From: Geminicoccaceae bacterium
Lineage (GTDB): Bacteria > Pseudomonadota > Alphaproteobacteria > Geminicoccales > Geminicoccaceae
NCBI GenBank assembly: GCA_025999455.1
Contig: AP024683.1
Location: forward strand, 1,805,501 to 1,869,500
Length of the DNA stretch: 64,000 nucleotides
Reading direction: 5' to 3'
This document shows positions 40,701 to 48,536 of the stretch, one piece after another (position 1 is the first letter of the stretch; every line of letters starts with the position of its first letter). A program made the position numbers and the translations under genes. The notes beneath the pieces were generated by a model. It was not told the DNA's origin. It worked only from the letters and a program-made list of their open reading frames with translations, and ran no database searches.

Positions 40701-40964
40701 CTCTGGCCCAAGGTCTTCGAGCGGTTCCGCACGACCCTCATGGTCGCCCGGCTGCTCGCCGCCACCGGCCGGCTACAGCGCGAGGGGCGGGTGATCCACC
40801 TCGTCGCCGACCGGCTCCTCGACCTCACGGACGAGCTCGCCGGCTTGCGCGGCGAGGCGCTCGACCCCGCCACCTTCGACGCGGCGATGGCGCGCGCCGA
40901 CGAGGCGCGCAACGACGGCCGGGATCCGCGCCGGGTGCTGCCCGAGGGCCGCAATTTCCGCTGA
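37737..40964 (+). CDS. dnaE2: Error-prone DNA polymerase DnaE2
   Basis: A 1075-residue polymerase III alpha-type enzyme for damage-induced mutagenesis. The N-terminal PHP domain has TNFSFLEGASHPEELVERAA and AVTDRNSLAGVVRAH. Catalytic acids lie in PPDIDVDFEHERREE, and later motifs include GRGSAANSAICYVLGIT, EVAIVRPGPIQGDMVHPYL and QEQAMRIAIVAAGFTAAEAD. I chose the TTG at 37737: a GAGGAG ribosome site lies 8 bases upstream, the protein starts MPAYAELEV, and length fits DnaE2. A C-terminal OB fold is present (about residues 950-1040). Confidence 0.93.
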   Translation: MPAYAELEVTTNFSFLEGASHPEELVERAAELGLAALAVTDRNSLAGVVRAHVTAKRVGLRFLVGARIDLEDAPSVLVWPTDKKAYGRLCSLLTEGRRRAPKGSSSLRLDDLLAHADGQVLAVLPPEAPDAAFAELLRKLHLVLGDRLHLAARFLYRGDDRERIDGLAGLAAATGARLLATNAVLYHDPARRPLQDVVTCIREKVTLAEAGLRLEANAERHLKSPAEMARLFSRWPEALEAGLAIVRRCRFSLDELAYDYPVRDSYDGRTPDEELARRTWEGAAERYPDHLPEKVRKLLEHELALVKELRYAPYFLTVHDIVRFAKSRGILCQGRGSAANSAICYVLGITAVDPARMDLLFERFVSAERDEPPDIDVDFEHERREEVIQWVYETYGRDHAALAATVIRYRAKSALREVAKVMGLSADVQDALSKTVWGMGREGTQPHWLREQGLDPGDPTLARTLELARELVDFPRHLSQHVGGFVIAKSPLRELVPIENAAMPGRTVVEWDKDDLDALKFLKIDLLALGMLSCIRRAFELLRTHYGLELDMARVPAEDPAVYAMLQKAGSIGVFQVESRAQMSMLPRLAPRSFYDLVIEVAIVRPGPIQGDMVHPYLRRREGLEPVTFPSRELEEVLGKTLGVPLFQEQAMRIAIVAAGFTAAEADGLRRSMAAFRRRGQLERWHDKLVEGMVARGYERAFAERCFKQIEGFGYYGFPESHAASFALLVYVSAWLKCHYPDVFLAAILNAQPMGFYAPAQLVRDAVEHGVEVRPVDVNFSFWESTLEPLPRRGPLSHAVRLGFREVKGLAEAEAVRIVTARLRPYRTVGELHRRAGLRRETLVILAEADAFRSLGLDRRQALWEIRALADRPLPLFAQAEAAEPPGSNLPPLEAGEEPWLELPPESLGEAVIEDYARLRLSLRAHPLALLRERLARRRIVTARELATLPPGSRVAVAGLVLVRQRPGSAKGVVFTTLEDETGFANLILWPKVFERFRTTLMVARLLAATGRLQREGRVIHLVADRLLDLTDELAGLRGEALDPATFDAAMARADEARNDGRDPRRVLPEGRNFR

Positions 40965-40973
40965 GCGCGCGGC

Positions 40974-41663
40974 TCAGACCTCGAACGGCTCGCCCGGGTT
41001 CGCGACGTGCACCCGGCCGCGCGTCACGCGCCGGGCGAAGTCGTGCGGATCGCCCGTGAGGAGGTCGAAGGTGCCCCAGTGGATCGGCACGACGAGCTCG
41101 AGCTCGAGGAACTCGTTGCAGGCGATCGCGGCGTGCTCGGGGCCCATGGTGAAGCGGTCGCCCACGGGGAGGAAGCCGACCTTCGGCCGGAAGAGCCTTT
41201 GGATCAGCGCCATGTCGGAGAAGAGCGCGGTGTCGCCGGCGTGGTAGACGGTCACCCCGTCGATCGTGATGACGAAGCCCGCCGGATCGCCCATGGTCTG
41301 CGCCTTGCCGTCGCGCATCACGGCCGAGCTGTGGAAGGCCGGGACCATGCAGAAGCGGATGCCGTCGTGGAGGATGCAGCCGCCGGTGTTCATGGGCTGG
41401 AGCTTCTCGACACCCTCCGCCGCGCAGGTCATGCAGATTTCCCACTGCGCGATCAGCGTCGCGCCGTATTTCTTGGCGAGCCGGACGGTGTCGCCCAGAT
41501 GGTCCTCGTGGCCGTGGGTCACGACGATCGCGTCGAGCCGGGCGAGGTGGTCCTCCCAGCCCTGCGGGTGCTTCGGATTGCCGGTGAAGAAGGGGTCGAT
41601 CAGGACGCTCTTGCCGGCGGCCTCGAGATGTACCGCCGAATGGCCGAGCCAGGTGAGCCGCAC
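40974..41663 (-). CDS. Metal-dependent hydrolase, UPF0173/MBL fold
   Basis: A 229-residue metallo-beta-lactamase-fold protein. The metal motif is VTHGHEDHLGD, preceded by LTWLGHSAVHLEAAGKSVLIDPF and followed by YHAGDTALFSDM and VPIHWGTFD. These match the UPF0173 group. A strong GGGGAGGA ribosome site precedes the GTG start. The substrate is unknown. The stop lies 10 bp past dnaE2 in the opposite direction. Confidence 0.85.
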   Translation of the reverse strand: MRLTWLGHSAVHLEAAGKSVLIDPFFTGNPKHPQGWEDHLARLDAIVVTHGHEDHLGDTVRLAKKYGATLIAQWEICMTCAAEGVEKLQPMNTGGCILHDGIRFCMVPAFHSSAVMRDGKAQTMGDPAGFVITIDGVTVYHAGDTALFSDMALIQRLFRPKVGFLPVGDRFTMGPEHAAIACNEFLELELVVPIHWGTFDLLTGDPHDFARRVTRGRVHVANPGEPFEV

Positions 41664-41817
41664 GTCGGTCCTCCCCTCGGATGGTCGCTCGGCGCGAAGG
41701 TGAACGCACCGTAAAGGGTTATGCAAGGCCGCGGCGGAGGGCTGCGGGCCGCGCCGCGGCGTGGCAGCCTCGCGGTCGACCGGGAAACCCGGCGGTCGAG
41801 GTGGAAGGGAGGGGCCG

Positions 41818-42099
41818 ATGCGCGCGATCGGAACGGCACTCGCAGCCGCGTTGCTGTTCGCGGCTCCGGCGGTCGAGGCGGCGGACGGGGAGGTCCGGAT
41901 CCTGCGGGGCAAGGGCTCGCCTCCACCGCCGCCGGCTGCCACCGCGGCCGGACTCGTCCGGATCGTGGCGGGCGAGCGGTTCTGGCTGCTCGACGAGGCG
42001 GCGGGCGAGCTCGTCGCCTGCCGGCTCGAGCGGACGAGCCGAGTGGGTACGCTTCGCATCCGTTGTGCCGAGCGCCGGCTCGCGACGCCGCGGAACTGA
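41818..42099 (+). CDS. Small secreted protein, unknown
   Basis: A 93-residue protein beginning with a Sec signal (MRAIGTALAAALLFAAPAVEA). The mature part is about 72 residues, with GKGSPPPPPAATAAGLVRIVAGERFWLLDEAAGEL and two cysteines (ACRL, IRCAE), which could form a disulphide. A GGAGGGG ribosome site is present. I recognise no family. It lies about 300 bp upstream of the acyl-AMP ligase gene and on the same strand. Confidence 0.55.
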   Translation: MRAIGTALAAALLFAAPAVEAADGEVRILRGKGSPPPPPAATAAGLVRIVAGERFWLLDEAAGELVACRLERTSRVGTLRIRCAERRLATPRN

Positions 42100-42396
42100 G
42101 GATCGGGGTCCGACTGTTGCGCCACGGCAACGACCTCGGCGGCGCTGAAACAAACGGCAACACAAGTTGAGTGGCCGCGAGGGGCGGCGCCCCTAAGATC
42201 GCGCGCAGCGAGAACCATTTAGGGTGGGCTCGCGGTCCGGGCGGCAGCGCCGGCCGCGGGAGGCCGTCCGGAGGAGAGTACGGGGTCCGGCCCGGCGGTG
42301 CGGCCGGCCCTTCGGACCGAGCAGGTTGCGTGGCGGACGCCCGGCCCTTGCCGTGTGCGGTCCGGCCGCGCGAGGGGACGCCGCACGAGGGGGACC
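42100..42396. other. Intergenic region before the sphingolipid operon
   Basis: Almost 300 bp without a convincing gene. It has a relatively A-rich stretch near 42150-42170, a TAAGAT box at 42194-42199 that could be a -10 element, a hairpin with a 6-bp stem at 42180-42194, and a short inverted repeat around 42117-42131. A promoter for aasR probably lies here, but I cannot place its -35 box. Confidence 0.4.
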
Positions 42397-44190
42397 ATGG
42401 TGCTTGCGACGCCGACCGTGAACAGGGGGCTGCCGTTCCGCACCGGAGGGTTCCGGAGCCTCCTCGAAGGGCTCGACTACGCCGCGGGCGGCGAGACGGG
42501 CGTGAACTTCTACAACGGCCGCGGCGAGCTCGAGCAGGTCCTCTCCTACCGCGAGCTGCGCGATCGGGCGGCGGCACTCGCCCCCCGGCTCGCCGGGCTC
42601 GGCCTCGCCCGGCTCGAGCGGGTCGCGATCCTCGCCGAGACGAGCCCCGAGTTCCTCGTGGCCTTCATGGCCTGCCAGTTCGCCGGGCTCGTGCCCGTGC
42701 CCTTGCCGCTGGCGCTGAGCCTCGGCACCCACCGCACCCACGTCGAGCGGCTGCGCGGCATGCTCGAGAGCTCGCGCGCCAAGGTGGCGATCGCCTCGGA
42801 AGCCTATCGCGGCCAGCTCGCCGAGGCGGCGGTCGGCACGCTCGTCACCTGGATCGGCACCCATGCCGAGCTCGCAGCCTTGCCGCCGAGCGACCGCCCG
42901 GTCCTCCCGCTCGGGCCCGACGATCCCTGCTACGTCCAATATTCCTCGGGCAGCACGAGCTTCCCGCGCGGGGTGCTCGTGACCCAGCAGGCGATCACCG
43001 CGAACGCCCGGGCGATCGCCGAGCACGGTCTGGCGCTCCGGCCGGGCGACCGCTGCACCTCCTGGCTGCCGCTCTACCACGACATGGGGCTCGTGGGCTG
43101 CTGCCTGACGCCCGTTTTGACCCAGATCAGCGTCGACTATCTCGCGACCGCGAGCTTCGCGACCCGCCCGCTCGTCTGGCTCAAGCTCTTGTCCGCGACC
43201 GGCGGCACGATCTCCTTCGCGCCGACCTTCGGCTACGAGCTCTGCGCCCGGCGGGTCGCCGCCAACGGGCTCGTGGGGCTCGACCTCTCGCGCTGGCGGG
43301 TGGCCGGGATCGGTGGCGAGATGATCCGCCCGAAGGCGCTCGCCGAGTTCGCCCGGGCCTTCGCCGCCGCGGGCTTCGACGAGCGCGCCTTCGTCCCCTC
43401 CTACGGGCTCGCCGAGGCGACCCTCGCGGTCACCTTCGCCCCGCTCGGCCGTGGGGTGCGCGCCGACACGGTCGAGCTCGGCGAGGCGTTCGAGCGGCGG
43501 CGGATCGCCGCACCGGCCGGGCCGCGCGCGCAGCGGACCCGCGCCTTCGCGATCTGCGGCCGGCCGATGCCGGGCTACACGATCGAGATCCGCGACGAGC
43601 ACGGCCGGGCGCTGCCGGAGCGACGGGTCGGCCGGGTCTGCATCAAGGGCCCGAGCCTGATGACCGGCTACGACCACAATCCCGAAGCGACCCGCCAGGT
43701 CCTGCTCGAGGACGGATGGCTCGACACCGGCGACATGGGCTATCTCGTCGACGGCGAGCTCGTCGTCACGGGCCGCAGCAAGGACCTCATCATCGTGAAC
43801 GGCCGCAACATCTGGCCGCAGGACCTCGAATGGGCGGTCGAGCGGCTGCCGGGCGTGCGGCCGGGCGACGTCGCGGCCTTCGCCGTGACGGGCGAAGACG
43901 AGCGCGAGCGGATCGTCGTCATCGTCCAGTGCCGGACCGGCGATCCGCGCCAGCAGGCCGAGTTCCGCCGCACCGTGCAGGCCGTGATCAACCGTCAGGC
44001 CGGCACCGAGTGCGAGCTCGTGCTCGCCCCACCCCGCTCCTTGACCTACACGACCTCGGGCAAGCTCAGCCGGGCCGCGGCGCGGGCGGGCTACCTCGAG
44101 GGGACGATCCGCGATCTGGGCGGGATCGTCCCGGTCGAGCCGGGGACGCCAGCCAACAGCCCGCGCGGCCCGCTCGCCGAAGTCGGCTGA
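42397..44190 (+). CDS. aasR: Fatty acyl-AMP ligase / acyl-ACP synthetase, AasR-like
   Basis: A 597-residue ANL-superfamily enzyme that activates a fatty acid as acyl-AMP and probably loads it on the carrier protein encoded at 45183. The AMP motif is YVQYSSGSTSFPRGV (about residue 180), with SWLPLYHDMGLVG and DGWLDTGDMGYL typical of the FAAL/acyl-ACP synthetase group. The final lysine region is TTSGKLSR. It is the first gene of the operon, matching the first step of Caulobacter ceramide synthesis (AasR). 16 bp separate it from the next gene. Confidence 0.88.
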   Translation: MVLATPTVNRGLPFRTGGFRSLLEGLDYAAGGETGVNFYNGRGELEQVLSYRELRDRAAALAPRLAGLGLARLERVAILAETSPEFLVAFMACQFAGLVPVPLPLALSLGTHRTHVERLRGMLESSRAKVAIASEAYRGQLAEAAVGTLVTWIGTHAELAALPPSDRPVLPLGPDDPCYVQYSSGSTSFPRGVLVTQQAITANARAIAEHGLALRPGDRCTSWLPLYHDMGLVGCCLTPVLTQISVDYLATASFATRPLVWLKLLSATGGTISFAPTFGYELCARRVAANGLVGLDLSRWRVAGIGGEMIRPKALAEFARAFAAAGFDERAFVPSYGLAEATLAVTFAPLGRGVRADTVELGEAFERRRIAAPAGPRAQRTRAFAICGRPMPGYTIEIRDEHGRALPERRVGRVCIKGPSLMTGYDHNPEATRQVLLEDGWLDTGDMGYLVDGELVVTGRSKDLIIVNGRNIWPQDLEWAVERLPGVRPGDVAAFAVTGEDERERIVVIVQCRTGDPRQQAEFRRTVQAVINRQAGTECELVLAPPRSLTYTTSGKLSRAAARAGYLEGTIRDLGGIVPVEPGTPANSPRGPLAEVG

Positions 44191-44206
44191 AGGTGGCCGG
44201 AGGCCG

Positions 44207-45151
44207 GTGACGGGCGATCCGGAACGCGTCGCGCTCACCGGGGCCACGGGCTTCCTGGGCCGCCACCTGGCCGCCCGGCTGCGGGCCCGTGGCCTTGCCG
44301 TGCGCGCCCTCGTCCGCCGCGACGATCCCGGCCTCGAGGCCACGGGTGTCGAGCTCGTCCGCGGCGATCTCGCGAACGAGGCGTCCCTCGAGGCGCTGGT
44401 CGACGGCGTCGGCACCGTCGTGCACGCGGCGGGGCTCGTTCGGGCCCGGCGGTCGGCGGAGTTCGAGGCGGCGAACGTGCGGGGCACGGCCCGGCTCGCC
44501 GAGGCTGTGCGACGGCGGGCGGAGGGCGCCCGCTTCGTCCTCGTCTCCTCGCTCGCCGCGCGTGCCCCCGGCGTCTCGGCTTATGCCCGGAGCAAGCGCG
44601 CGGCGGAGGAGGAGCTCACCCGACGCGCCGACGGGCTCCGACCGGTGATCCTCCGCCCGCCCGCGCTCTACGGGCCGGGCGACCGCGCGACCTTCCCGAT
44701 CCTGGCCCAGCTCGCCCGCGGCTTCCTCGTCGCACCGCGGGCCCGCGCGAACCGTTTCTCGCTGCTCTTCGCCGAGGATCTGGCCGAGCTTTTGGCCGAG
44801 CTCGTCGTGGAGCCGCGACCGCTCGCCGGGCCCGTGGAGCCGGACGACGGCACGCCCGGTGGCTACGGCTGGCGCGACCTCGCCGAATGCGCGGCGGCGC
44901 GGACCGGGCGGCGGGTCCGGCTCGTCGAGCTGCCGCGGCCCGTGCTCGCCGCGGCCGCCTGGCTCGCCGAGCTCGGCGCGCGGCCGTTCGGTGCGGTCCC
45001 GCCCCTCTCGCGCGGCAAGGTCGCCGAGCTCTTCCACCCCGATTGGCGGGCCGCCGACGACGGCGCGCTCTGGCGTGGCCGGCCGCGCACGACCTTCGCC
45101 GAGGGCTTCGAGCGCACGCTCGCCTGGTACCGTCGGGAGGGCTGGCTTTGA
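44207..45151 (+). CDS. cerR: NAD-dependent epimerase/dehydratase-like reductase, CerR-like
   Basis: A 314-residue extended short-chain dehydrogenase with a GTG start. The Rossmann motif is ALTGATGFLGRHLA (about residues 5-18), the region VVHAAGLVRARR follows, and the catalytic Tyr-x3-Lys is in AYARSKRAAEEE. In Caulobacter a homologous protein, CerR, reduces 3-oxo-sphinganine-type intermediates during ceramide synthesis. Here the position between aasR and acpR matches that of cerR, so I transfer the name by synteny and family. Confidence 0.8.
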   Translation: MTGDPERVALTGATGFLGRHLAARLRARGLAVRALVRRDDPGLEATGVELVRGDLANEASLEALVDGVGTVVHAAGLVRARRSAEFEAANVRGTARLAEAVRRRAEGARFVLVSSLAARAPGVSAYARSKRAAEEELTRRADGLRPVILRPPALYGPGDRATFPILAQLARGFLVAPRARANRFSLLFAEDLAELLAELVVEPRPLAGPVEPDDGTPGGYGWRDLAECAAARTGRRVRLVELPRPVLAAAAWLAELGARPFGAVPPLSRGKVAELFHPDWRAADDGALWRGRPRTTFAEGFERTLAWYRREGWL

Positions 45152-45182
45152 GCGGGGGTTGCGGAAGCGGCACGGAGCAGCC

Positions 45183-45452
45183 ATGCCTGCGGCCATGACG
45201 ACACCCGACCCCGACCGGCTCCTGGCCGAGGTGAGCGAGCTCGTGGCCCGCTTCGCCCCGCCCGGGGCGAAGCTCGAACGGACCACCGAGCTCACGAGCG
45301 ATCTGTCGATCGACTCGGTGGCGGCCATGGACCTCGTCATGGAGATCGAGGACCGCTACGGGATCGACGTCCCCGTCAACGAGATCGCCGATCTCGTGAC
45401 CTTGGGCGATCTGGTCGACCTCGTGGCGCGACAGCTCGGAGCGCGCGGCTGA
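45183..45452 (+). CDS. acpR: Dedicated acyl carrier protein, AcpR-like
   Basis: An 89-residue acyl carrier protein. The 4'-phosphopantetheine site is Ser45 in DLSIDSVAAMDLVMEIED, less acidic than the standard DSL motif. The GGAG ribosome site precedes the ATG at 45183 by five bases; a second ATG at 45195 is possible. It presumably carries the activated acyl chain from the AasR-like enzyme to serine palmitoyltransferase. The stop overlaps spt by one base (TGATG). Confidence 0.88.
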   Translation: MPAAMTTPDPDRLLAEVSELVARFAPPGAKLERTTELTSDLSIDSVAAMDLVMEIEDRYGIDVPVNEIADLVTLGDLVDLVARQLGARG

Positions 45453-46654
45453 TGGACATTTTCGACAAGTACCAGACCCTCGCGGCGCGTCGCGCCCAGC
45501 TCTTGGCCACCGGCACCGATCCGTTCCACCTCGAGATCGAGGACCTCGCGGGCCCCTGCGAAGCGACGATCGCCGGTCGGCGGACGATCTTGCTCGGCAC
45601 CAACAACTATCTGGGGCTCACCTTCGACCCGGCCTGCATCGAGGCCGGTGTCGAAGCGCTGCGCCGCTACGGCACGGGTACCACGGGCTCGCGGATCGCC
45701 AACGGCACCTATGCCGGCCATCGCGCGCTCGAGGCCGAACTCGCCGCCTTCATGGGCCGCCGCGCGGCGATCGTCTTCACCACCGGATACCAGGCCAATC
45801 TCGCGACGATCGCCGGGCTCGCCGGCAACAAGGACGCGATCTTCGTCGATTCCGACTGGCACGCCTCGATCTTCGACGGCTGCCTGCTCTCCGGCGCCAA
45901 AGTCGTCCGCTTCCGCCACAACGACCCGGAAGATCTCGACCGCCGGCTCGAGCGCAACCCGACCCCGGGCGGCTGCAAGCTGATCGTCGTCGAGGGGCTC
46001 TATTCGATGTTCGGCGACGTGGCCCGGCTCGCCGAGATCGTCGCCGTGAAGAAGAAGCACGGCGCTTTCCTGTTGCTCGACGAGGCCCATTCGTTCGGAG
46101 TGTTCGGCGCGCGCGGCCGGGGGGTCGCGGAAGAGCTCGGGGTCGAGGGCGAGGTCGACTTCGTCGTCGGCACCTTCTCGAAGTCGCTCGGGGGGATCGG
46201 CGGCTTCGCGGTCTCCGACCATCCCCGCTTCGAACTCCTGCGGGTGGCCGCGCGGCCCTACATGTTCACCGCATCCCCGGGCCCGGCGACGATCGCCTCG
46301 GTGCGCGCCGCCCTCGCCCGGATCGCCGCCCGGCCGGAGCTCCGGGCGAGGCTCTGGGAGAACGCACGGTGTCTGCACGCGGGGCTCACGCGCCTCGGCT
46401 TCGAGCTCGCCGCACCGCCGGGGCCGATCCTCTCGATCCGTCTGCCCGACGAGCGGAGTGCGGTCTTCGCCTGGAACCGGCTCCTCGAGTCCGGGGTCTA
46501 CGTCAATCTGGCGCTGCCGCCGGGCACCCCGGGCGGGGCATGCCTCTTGCGCTGCAGCGTCTCGGCGGCGCACACGGCCGAGCATCTCGAGACGGTCCTC
46601 GATCGGTTCGCGAGCCTCGCCGCGGCGCTCGCCCAGCCGCTCGCCGCCGAATAG
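45452..46654 (+). CDS. spt: Serine palmitoyltransferase
   Basis: A 400-residue PLP-dependent alpha-oxoamine synthase that condenses serine with an acyl thioester, the committed step of sphingolipid synthesis. PLP Lys244 is in GTFSKSLGGIGGF. TNNYLGLTFD, GTGTTGSRIANGTYAGH and LLDEAHSFGVFGARGRG are the family motifs. KBL and AONS are close homologs, but the neighbouring acyl carrier protein, acyl-AMP ligase and reductase genes support Spt. The next gene converges 11 bp away. Confidence 0.9.
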   Translation: MDIFDKYQTLAARRAQLLATGTDPFHLEIEDLAGPCEATIAGRRTILLGTNNYLGLTFDPACIEAGVEALRRYGTGTTGSRIANGTYAGHRALEAELAAFMGRRAAIVFTTGYQANLATIAGLAGNKDAIFVDSDWHASIFDGCLLSGAKVVRFRHNDPEDLDRRLERNPTPGGCKLIVVEGLYSMFGDVARLAEIVAVKKKHGAFLLLDEAHSFGVFGARGRGVAEELGVEGEVDFVVGTFSKSLGGIGGFAVSDHPRFELLRVAARPYMFTASPGPATIASVRAALARIAARPELRARLWENARCLHAGLTRLGFELAAPPGPILSIRLPDERSAVFAWNRLLESGVYVNLALPPGTPGGACLLRCSVSAAHTAEHLETVLDRFASLAAALAQPLAAE

Positions 46655-46668
46655 AGCCCGAGACCTCA

Positions 46669-47577
46669 GCGGACCGCGCCGCGCCGACGCAGCCGCGGCA
46701 ACAAGAGGAGCCCCGCCAGGATCGGGTGGCGGCGCTGCCAAGGCGTGAGCTCGATCCGCTCACCCGAATGGCGCTCGATCTTCCAAACGATGTAGTCGGC
46801 GCCGCCTTCGAAGGTGAACGCCGCCTTGGCGAGCCGCAGGAGCGAACGGAGCTTGCCGAGCCGGCGCCGCCGCGCCCAGAGGCGAAGGGCACGATCTTGC
46901 TCGCGCGGTGAACAGGGCGGGCGGCCGGCCAGACAGAGCCGGGCGAGCTGTTCGTAGCGGGCGGCATCGGCGGTGACGAGGCTCGTGGCGCGGCCGGGCC
47001 GTTCGGCGCGGAGCTCCGTCCGGTAGGTCTCGTGGAAGGCGCGCTCGAAGAGCGCGAGCGGAGGCGTGCCGGCCGGCACGAGTGGTCGGGTCGCGTCGAG
47101 GAGCGTGCGGACCGCCCGGGCGAGGAGGGCGTGGACGCGCCCGGCGACGGTCGGATCGGCGGCCCAGAGCAGGCGCACGGGTTGGGCGAGCCGAGCCCAG
47201 AAATAGGGCTCGAGGGTCGTCGGCGCGACGAGCCGTTCGAGCCGGGCGAGCCCTACGAGCGCCACCTTCGCGCGGACCGTGTCGTCTTCGAAGCGGGTCG
47301 CGAGGTGGTAGACGTTGGGCGGCAGGAGGGCGCCGAGCCGGCGCAGGACGGGGCCTTCCGCACCGGCGGCCCCGTCTTCGACGAGGACGAAGAGATCGAC
47401 GAGCCGGCCTCGCCATTCGCGGTCGCGGAGGCAGCTGCCGTAGAGGAGGACGGCGCGGACGGGTGCGCCGAAGCGGGCGCGGGCGGCATCCGCGAGGGTA
47501 TGGAAGACGGCCGGCACCGGCAGGGACGCTTCGGCGGCGAGGAAATCCCGGACGGGGTCGGGGGAGGGCCTCAGCAC
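46669..47577 (-). CDS. Nucleotidyltransferase-fold protein, possibly Tam41-like
   Basis: About 303 residues with a GTG start overlapping the lipid-kinase stop by 7 bp; the stop codon occupies the preceding three bases (46666-46668). The N-terminal VRAVLLYGSCLRD followed by VDLFVLVED resembles the GS...DxD-like core of polymerase-beta-fold nucleotidyltransferases, and the order of later segments (LPPNVYHL, LEPYFWARLAQPVRLLW) recalls Tam41-type phosphatidate cytidylyltransferases. The second acid is in VDL. The operon suggests a substrate made by the lipid kinase. The family match is a weak visual one and needs a profile search. Confidence 0.5.
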
Positions 47578-48536
47578 CGCACGAAGCGGACCTCCTCTGG
47601 CGCGGTGACGATCAGCGGCCTGCCGGGCAGCGGGCGGTAGAACTGGCCGTCGATCGTGATCTCGGAATTGAGCTCGAGCTCGGCGCGGGCGCTGCCGCGG
47701 CTGAAGAAGCTGTCGGGCGGCAGGTCGCGTCGCTCGCCGCCGTAGAGCACGTGGAGCGCGCGGCGCACGAGCCCTTCGGCGGGCTGGCGGATGGCGGTCA
47801 GCCGGAACGGGCGGGCGAGCCCGTTCCAGAACGGCCGCGAAGCGAGCACGAGCCGATCGAGGGTCGTCGCGAAGAGCAGGAGCTGGCGGCCTTCGCGGAC
47901 CTCGCCGTCCTCGAAGCGCATGGCGACCCGCCCGCCCTCGAGCATACCGGGTGGCCGGCGGCCCCGGGCGAGGCCCCAGAGGATCTGCGCGAGCGTGACG
48001 AAATGTGCGGCCTCGCCCTTGATGCCGAGGCTGTGGACCCGGCTCTTGCACAGGTGGATCGCGTCGGCGATGCCGAGCGCCCCCATGAACATGCCGCGTT
48101 GCGCGCCACCTTCCTCGAGGCCTTCGACGCGCAGGACCCGGCGGCGGACGAGGAAGCGATCGATCAGCCCGGCCCGGGCGGTCTCCAGGACCCGGGTCAA
48201 GGCGTCGGCACCGCGCCGGCGCAAGCCGCAATCGGCGGCGGTCATGTTGGCCATGCCGCGCGGCAGGATCGCGATGGGCGGGACCGGATCGATCAGGCGG
48301 TGCTCGAGGAGCTCGGTCAAGAGACCCTGCACGGTGCCGTCACCGCCGTTCACGACGATGAGGGCGGGGGCCAAGCGCGCGAGGTCCTTGGCGATGTCGT
48401 GCAGCCGGGCGGCGCCGTCGAAATCGAGCCGGGTGACCTCGGGGTAGCGGGCGAGCACGGCCTCGACGTCGGCCGTGCCGCGCTTGTTGCGCTCGCTGCG
48501 CCGGTTGTTGACGAAGCCGATCGCCGCGCGGCTCAT
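47571..48536 (-). CDS. Diacylglycerol kinase-like lipid kinase (ceramide kinase candidate)
   Basis: A 321-residue protein with the DAGK catalytic motif GGDGT (residues 64-68) in VVNGGDGTVQGLL and PRGMANMTAAD. Family members phosphorylate diacylglycerol, sphingosine or ceramide. In Caulobacter the DAGK-like CpgB is reported to be a ceramide kinase, and the present gene lies in a sphingolipid locus, so ceramide is a strong candidate substrate. The ATG overlaps lptG-like by 4 bp. Confidence 0.8.
   Translation of the reverse strand: MSRAAIGFVNNRRSERNKRGTADVEAVLARYPEVTRLDFDGAARLHDIAKDLARLAPALIVVNGGDGTVQGLLTELLEHRLIDPVPPIAILPRGMANMTAADCGLRRRGADALTRVLETARAGLIDRFLVRRRVLRVEGLEEGGAQRGMFMGALGIADAIHLCKSRVHSLGIKGEAAHFVTLAQILWGLARGRRPPGMLEGGRVAMRFEDGEVREGRQLLLFATTLDRLVLASRPFWNGLARPFRLTAIRQPAEGLVRRALHVLYGGERRDLPPDSFFSRGSARAELELNSEITIDGQFYRPLPGRPLIVTAPEEVRFVRC

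Noticed and set aside
42193-44487. A long minus-strand open frame opposite aasR
   Set aside because: The same kind of GC shadow, low in conserved motifs; the plus-strand acyl-AMP ligase is well supported.
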